From Clostridiales bacterium (GTDB lineage Bacteria > Bacillota > Clostridia > Oscillospirales > Oscillospiraceae), in contig JAHAEW010000098.1 in the NCBI GenBank assembly GCA_018374635.1, forward strand, positions 1 to 9,770: DNA of 9,770 nucleotides, given 5' to 3'. The position numbers and the translations under genes were made by a program. The stretch's first letter is position 1; each line of letters begins with the position of its first letter. The notes under the pieces were generated by a model. That model searched no databases. It worked only from the letters and a program-made list of their open reading frames with translations, and was not told where the DNA came from. Positions 6,735 to 9,770 of this stretch are shown here, one piece after another.

Positions 6735-7346
6735 TCAAATTTTCGGAGGAAGGGTGGATCGGAACTCCGCGTAGCTGCGCAGGTCCCGCAGGATCCCGTA
6801 GTCGCACCGCTTGAGGTCGCTCCGGACAAAGACGGAATCCTCCTCGTACTCCCCGAAGTGGTTCAGAGCGTCCCCAACAATATCCTCCGGCTCGTCGATG
6901 ATGACCCCGTTCTCATCGGAAAGGATGCCGTCGTCAAAATAGGTCAGGCTGATCTGGGTGTAGCCATCCATCTCCCCAAATTCCTCCGGGGAGATGACAT
7001 AGGGGGCCTCCACCTCATGCTCCGGCTTCGGGGGCACCGAGGTGCGGGAATATCCAACCCGGCTGACCATCTTGGCGTAGTCGTTGATGTCGCCCTTCTC
7101 CTGGTTCTTGTTGGCCGCCAAAACGGTTTTGGGCGCCTCCTCCGGCTCGTCCTCTTTGGCCAGATGCTCCTTCAGAGCGGCGATCTCCTCCTTCAGCTGC
7201 TGCTCCCTGGCATAAAAGGCCTGCTTGGCGGAGTCAATCTCCTGCTCGGAAAGCTCGTCGTACCGCGTCTTGGCGACATACCATGCGGAAACGCCCCCCA
7301 GTGCGGCGCCTGCGAGAAAGGCCAGCGCTGTGCCAAGTTTACTCAT
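6735..7346 (-). CDS. Membrane-anchored coiled-coil protein with acidic C-terminal domain
   Basis: A 203-aa protein with an N-terminal membrane helix (about 4-25), a strongly charged coiled-coil stretch (about 28-66, ELSEQEIDSAKQ...EEIAALKEHL), a linker, and a conserved-looking acidic C-terminal half (about 115-195) with ISPEEFGEMDGYTQISLTYF and NHFGEYEEDSVFVRSDL. This layout is common among hypothetical proteins of gut Firmicutes phages as I recall them; no function is known to me. The ATG overlaps the end of the preceding 54-aa gene by eight bases, and GAGGAGG precedes it, which indicates translational coupling. The C-terminal domain would be held at the inner face of the membrane if the short N-terminus is outside. 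Confidence 0.82.
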   Translation of the reverse strand: MSKLGTALAFLAGAALGGVSAWYVAKTRYDELSEQEIDSAKQAFYAREQQLKEEIAALKEHLAKEDEPEEAPKTVLAANKNQEKGDINDYAKMVSRVGYSRTSVPPKPEHEVEAPYVISPEEFGEMDGYTQISLTYFDDGILSDENGVIIDEPEDIVGDALNHFGEYEEDSVFVRSDLKRCDYGILRDLRSYAEFRSTLPPKI

Positions 7347-7503
7347 TGTAGTCCTCCTCTTCGTCTTTAGTGCTCATGACGGTAATGGCAAGGCCCCCGA
7401 ACAGCAGCGCCGCGCTGATCAGGAGCCCGCCGGTGATGTGGCGTTTTCTTCTGGTGTTGACCGCGTAGTCCAGCATGGACACCAGATTTGCAAATCCCTC
7501 CAT
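7339..7503 (-). CDS. 54-aa small membrane protein
   Basis: It begins at the ATG at 7503 (MEGFANLVSMLDYAV), chosen because AGGAGG lies close upstream. An in-frame upstream extension to 7626 would run across the 31-aa gene and is not supported. It has an amphipathic N-terminus, a basic cluster (NTRRKRH, 16-22), one membrane helix (about 23-43) and an acidic tail (KDEEEDYNE). The basic cluster before the helix predicts the N-terminus inside and the acidic tail outside, though the acidic tail makes this uncertain. The family is not recognised. It overlaps the next gene by eight bases. Confidence 0.7.
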   Translation of the reverse strand: MEGFANLVSMLDYAVNTRRKRHITGGLLISAALLFGGLAITVMSTKDEEEDYNE

Positions 7504-7508
7504 ACCGC

Positions 7509-7604
7509 TTACCTCCTGGACAAAATGGTGACGCCGCCGACTAGGCAGAGCCCCGATACGGTGGCCAGGGCGTAGGACAGCAGGGCTTTGATGCAGGTTT
7601 TCAT
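7509..7604 (-). CDS. 31-aa small membrane peptide
   Basis: A very short gene with sequence MKTCIKALLSY..., one hydrophobic helix (about 6-27) and a terminal Arg-Arg. AAAGGAGG precedes the ATG at a suitable distance and lies just after the stop of the hydrolase gene. Its last codons, AGG AGG TAA, form the ribosome binding site of the next gene five bases away. This embedding on both sides argues that it is really translated. It could be a holin-like or anchor peptide, but it is too short to classify; the adjacent hydrolase makes a holin worth considering. Confidence 0.6.
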   Translation of the reverse strand: MKTCIKALLSYALATVSGLCLVGGVTILSRR

Positions 7605-7618
7605 AATGCGCGCCTCCT

Positions 7619-8197
7619 TTACTCATAACTGGAAAAATAATGCGCCCCCACCTGGAACAGGGGGACGCCGTAGGAATGATAGTGGCCAGTCCGGAAGAAG
7701 ACCACCTCGCTGTTCGTGCGGTTCTCCAGCTCCTCCCGGACCAGCTGAACCAGCTCTTCCTTCACATAGCAGCGCTCGATACGCTCTCCATACATGCCGG
7801 CAAACTGGTTCTTCTGATAAATCACGTCGTGGACATTGCCGGGAAACCGGGGGTCGTCCACCCGGTTCAAAATGGTGTCGATAACCAGCCGCTGGCCCTC
7901 CTCCGGCTCGCCTTCCGCCTCCGCCATCACGCAGAGGGCGATCAGGTCGATCTCCTCCTGGGTCAGCGTGACGGCGTTGGGCTCTTCCATCGGTTCCTCC
8001 GGCTGGACGACAGGGGCCTTGGAGACCACAGGCTGAGGAATATCAGCCCGTTTCTCCGTCAGGTTGACCTGTTCCGCAACCGCATGGACCGGGGTGGCAA
8101 CCGGCTCCAAAGCGGCGGCAGGCTCATACTCCACACAGAAGGACGCTCCGGTGAGCATTACGGCTGCAAGCAGCAGGGTCGCCAAAAATTTCTTCAT
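7619..8197 (-). CDS. Secreted SleB-type cell wall hydrolase
   Basis: A 192-aa protein with a clear N-terminal signal peptide (MKKFLATLLLAAVMLTGASF), a proline- and glutamate-rich linker (about 22-78) and a C-terminal hydrolase_2/SleB-like domain (about 80-190). Family features include LIALCVMAEAEGEPEEGQ (85-102, with the likely catalytic glutamate in AEAEGE), the NRV..PRFP segment (111-119), the FAGMYGERIE region and the C-terminal GAHYFSSY. Relatives cleave peptidoglycan, and in spore formers act on cortex. Cys21 does not sit in a good lipobox, so ordinary signal-peptidase cleavage or an N-terminal anchor is more likely than a lipoprotein. The ribosome binding site is weak (GAGGG) and the start lies 10 bases after the previous gene. 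It may act in lysis, in local wall opening, or be a passenger gene. Confidence 0.85.
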   Translation of the reverse strand: MKKFLATLLLAAVMLTGASFCVEYEPAAALEPVATPVHAVAEQVNLTEKRADIPQPVVSKAPVVQPEEPMEEPNAVTLTQEEIDLIALCVMAEAEGEPEEGQRLVIDTILNRVDDPRFPGNVHDVIYQKNQFAGMYGERIERCYVKEELVQLVREELENRTNSEVVFFRTGHYHSYGVPLFQVGAHYFSSYE

Positions 8198-8207
8198 GGC
8201 TCAGCCC

Positions 8208-9173
8208 TCACAGCGTCTGGTGGGTGGCCAGCGCGTCGGTGATGTCGCCCACCACGTTGAAGTCCAGGATAAAGGACCGCTCGTAGCCGTTCACGAAGTC
8301 CACCGCCTTCTCGCGGCACACCTCGAACATGCCGAAGTCCACAAAGTTGTCCCCCATGGGCTCTCTGGGGTCATAGATCCAGCCCACCACGGCGCCGGCC
8401 TTGGTCAGGCGGAAGCCCAGCATCTCATAGACCTCGTTGAGGAACAGGTGGCCGCGGGACTTGAGCCGGTCGTTGGCCTGGGCCTGAAGGGCCAGCAGGT
8501 AAAATTTGTTCTGCTCGGCATCCTTCATGTAGGCGGGGTGGCCCTCGTCAAAGATACGGGCATAGGGGCTGTACTTGGAGGGGTCCCAGCCCTCGGCGGC
8601 TACGTCCACCGTCTCCTTGACCTTCTTCTCCTTACCATTCTCGTCCACCACCGTGGTCTCGATCTCCTTGGCCTTGATATTGTAGCGCAGCTCCTTCTCC
8701 ACCTGCTCGCCGAACCGCTCCAGCACACGGCCGCGGTAATCCTTAAAGTGTTTGTCCAGGGTGGCATAGGCCGCCGCCAGCGCCATGTTGCGCTTTCTCA
8801 TGAGCTTGTGGCTGGTGAGGATGCAGGTGATGGACGCCGCGCCCAGCAGAACGGCGGGGGCATACAGCCTGATGTACTGGAAGCCGGTGTGGGCGTAGAC
8901 CTGCATACGGTCGCCGCGGGCGTCCTCCTTGGTGTAGGTCTCTCCGGCCTGGGTAACGCCGGAATCCTCGGCGCTCTGAATCCGTTCGACGTCGTTCTGG
9001 GTCTTCTCTGCCACCTTGAGGGCCTTGGGAGTGGCTTGGCAGGCCATGACGGCGCTCACCACCACGCCGACCACGCCGGCGGCAACCAGGATTTCAGGGC
9101 TCTTCTTCTGAAGCTGGAACCCCACCTTGTTGAAGGTCAGGCTCACAGATTTCATGATTTCATTGGTTTTCAT
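8208..9173 (-). CDS. Two-helix membrane protein, DUF6353-like
   Basis: A 321-aa protein with two membrane helices at about 28-46 (ILVAAGVVGVVVSAVMAC) and 104-122 (YAPAVLLGAASITCILTSH), a polar loop between them, and a large C-terminal region of about 200 residues containing WDPSKYSPYARIFDEG (196-211) and a long conserved-looking segment to the end. The N-terminal pattern (KKSPEILVAAGVVG...ACQATPKA) and overall layout match what I remember of DUF6353 proteins of Clostridia phages; this is recognition from memory. The function is unknown. The ATG at 9173 is chosen over the in-frame TTG at 9179 because AAGGAGG precedes it by ten bases; it begins two bases after the previous stop. One copy of the dispersed motif lies between this ribosome binding site and the start. 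Confidence 0.78.
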   Translation of the reverse strand: MKTNEIMKSVSLTFNKVGFQLQKKSPEILVAAGVVGVVVSAVMACQATPKALKVAEKTQNDVERIQSAEDSGVTQAGETYTKEDARGDRMQVYAHTGFQYIRLYAPAVLLGAASITCILTSHKLMRKRNMALAAAYATLDKHFKDYRGRVLERFGEQVEKELRYNIKAKEIETTVVDENGKEKKVKETVDVAAEGWDPSKYSPYARIFDEGHPAYMKDAEQNKFYLLALQAQANDRLKSRGHLFLNEVYEMLGFRLTKAGAVVGWIYDPREPMGDNFVDFGMFEVCREKAVDFVNGYERSFILDFNVVGDITDALATHQTL

Positions 9174-9175
9174 CG

Positions 9176-9700
9176 TCAAATATCCTCCTTAGAAAATGAT
9201 CTCGCAATGGATTTATAGATTTTCCCCACGTTCTGGAGATTTCCGTTGAACTCCTCCAGCAGGTCGTCCAGCTTGTCGTCGAATTTCTCGGCGATCTGCT
9301 CTTTGGCCTTCTGCACGACCTCCTTCTTGAGCTTGCTCTCGTCGATCCGGGCGACGTTCTTGGCGATCTGGTCCGCCACGCCGTCCGAAATCGCGTCATA
9401 CTGGGCTTTTACCGCCGTGCCCACCCGGCTCTCGATCTCCCGCTTCGCGTCGGCCATGACCTCCTCCGTGGCCCGCTTGACCGCGGAATAGGACTCCCGC
9501 TCTACGGCCTTCTGAACCGCCTGGTCAATGACCTTTGCGGGAATATCAATCTCGGTGTTGTTGGCCAGGTTGTCGATGCTGGTGTCCAGCCGGTCGCACA
9601 TCACCTTCATTTTTGAGTGGACGCCGATGGCGTAGCCCACGCCCACAAGCCCCAAAATGCAGATGCCGACGCCTACAAATGAATCCGCGTTAATCCGCAT
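9176..9700 (-). CDS. Membrane-anchored coiled-coil protein
   Basis: A 174-aa protein with one N-terminal membrane helix (about 8-27, FVGVGICILGLVGVGYAIG) followed by a long charged helical region to the C-terminus, rich in Ala, Lys, Glu and Asp with heptad-like spacing (about 55-165), so probably a coiled coil. The family is not recognised. The layout resembles phi29 p16.7, a membrane-bound replication organiser, but no sequence relationship is claimed. The ATG at 9700 is chosen because AGGAGGAG lies just upstream; an in-frame ATG at 9715 overlaps that ribosome binding site. It overlaps the end of the preceding gene. Confidence 0.8.
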   Translation of the reverse strand: MRINADSFVGVGICILGLVGVGYAIGVHSKMKVMCDRLDTSIDNLANNTEIDIPAKVIDQAVQKAVERESYSAVKRATEEVMADAKREIESRVGTAVKAQYDAISDGVADQIAKNVARIDESKLKKEVVQKAKEQIAEKFDDKLDDLLEEFNGNLQNVGKIYKSIARSFSKEDI

Positions 9701-9770
9701 GGCGCTCCTCCTCATGCTCTCTCATGTACTCGTAATACTCGGTGTCCGTGGCGAACAGCATCCACCGGCC
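9690..9770 (-). CDS. C-terminal end of an unknown gene, start beyond window
   Basis: The last 26 codons of an open frame enter from the right edge and end at TAA at 9692-9690. The tail is strongly charged and helical (EYYEYMREHEEERHAD) and contains the ribosome binding site of the following gene, whose ATG it overlaps. Too little is present to assign a family or function. Confidence 0.6.
   Translation of the reverse strand, partial: GRWMLFATDTEYYEYMREHEEERHAD

Larger units (their letters stand above)
102..9546 (-). repeat. Dispersed strand-specific motif KATATTY / ATTATATTY
   Basis: By hand scan, ATATT occurs 25 times on the coding (minus) strand and only twice on the plus strand. The plus-strand AATAT copies begin at 102, 340, 456, 582, 903, 1279, 1726, 1883, 2111, 2405, 3231, 3632, 4253, 4367, 4713, 4877, 5449, 5556, 6517, 6649, 6879, 7049, 8039, 9179 and 9542. 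All but one are followed on the coding strand by C or T, and none by A. Fourteen read GATATT; eight read ATTATATTY (1279, 1726, 2111, 3231, 4253, 4877, 5449, 6517). The copies fall in all three codon phases, in almost every gene and in the leader. The spacing is irregular. The function is unknown. Confidence 0.7.

Noticed and set aside
7504..7626. Upstream extension of the 54-aa membrane protein to an ATG at 7626
   Set aside because: The extension runs across the 31-aa gene, has no protein-like character (many Arg, His and Pro), and the ATG at 7503 has a proper AGGAGG before it.
8064..9218. A 384-codon plus-strand open frame
   Set aside because: It is antisense to the DUF6353-like gene, rich in His, Leu and Gly, and without a plausible ribosome binding site or domain; a shadow of the real gene. 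The same applies to 4208-5455.
1..9770. tRNA genes, CRISPR arrays, insertion sequences, attachment sites, replication iterons
   Set aside because: No cloverleaf, regular spacer-repeat array, transposase, terminal inverted repeats or clustered tandem repeats were found by eye. The dispersed motif is irregularly spaced and not an iteron array.

Overview
The window looks like the replication/early region of a bacteriophage (or prophage) of a fairly GC-rich member of the Clostridia, plausibly an Oscillospiraceae-type gut bacterium. The grounds are a phage-style helicase, primase and family B DNA polymerase fused in one protein, a SleB-type cell-wall hydrolase of the kind common in Clostridia, strong AGGAGG-type ribosome binding sites, and tightly packed small genes of unknown function. 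No capsid, tail, terminase, integrase, tRNA, rRNA, insertion sequence or CRISPR array is visible. The host and phage lineage are inferences.

Every supported gene is on the minus strand, so transcription runs from high to low coordinates. In that order: the tail end of an unknown gene (9770-9690); a membrane-anchored coiled-coil protein (9700-9176); a two-helix membrane protein resembling DUF6353 (9173-8208); a secreted SleB-type hydrolase (8197-7619); a 31-aa membrane peptide (7604-7509); a 54-aa membrane peptide (7503-7339); a membrane-anchored coiled-coil/acidic protein (7346-6735); a soluble phage hypothetical protein with a TTG start (6718-6161); an 82-aa membrane protein (6159-5911); the 1382-aa helicase-primase-polymerase (5902-1754); a 78-aa membrane protein (1748-1512); and a 163-aa probable ssDNA-binding protein (1497-1006). 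After a hairpin (994-962) come a 16-codon leader ORF (934-884) and an N6-adenine DNA methylase (887 to beyond the left edge).

Genes overlap or lie only a few bases apart, and ribosome binding sites are often embedded in the end of the preceding gene, so this is probably one long operon with translational coupling. The longest non-coding stretch is about 70 bases (935-1005), holding the hairpin and the leader's ribosome binding site. No convincing sigma-70 promoter was found.

The central enzyme could unwind, prime and copy DNA, with the probable ssDNA-binding protein beside it and the methylase modifying the product. The unusual number of small single-pass membrane proteins around it suggests membrane-attached replication, as with phi29 p16.7, but this is inference.

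The two most notable signals are at the nucleotide level. First, an AT-rich motif (coding strand KATATTY, often ATTATATTY) recurs across the window almost only on the coding strand, in all three codon frames. Second, an in-frame ribosome binding site plus GTG start sits inside the giant gene just after its primase domain, and the methylase leader is built partly of sequence also found in the giant gene.
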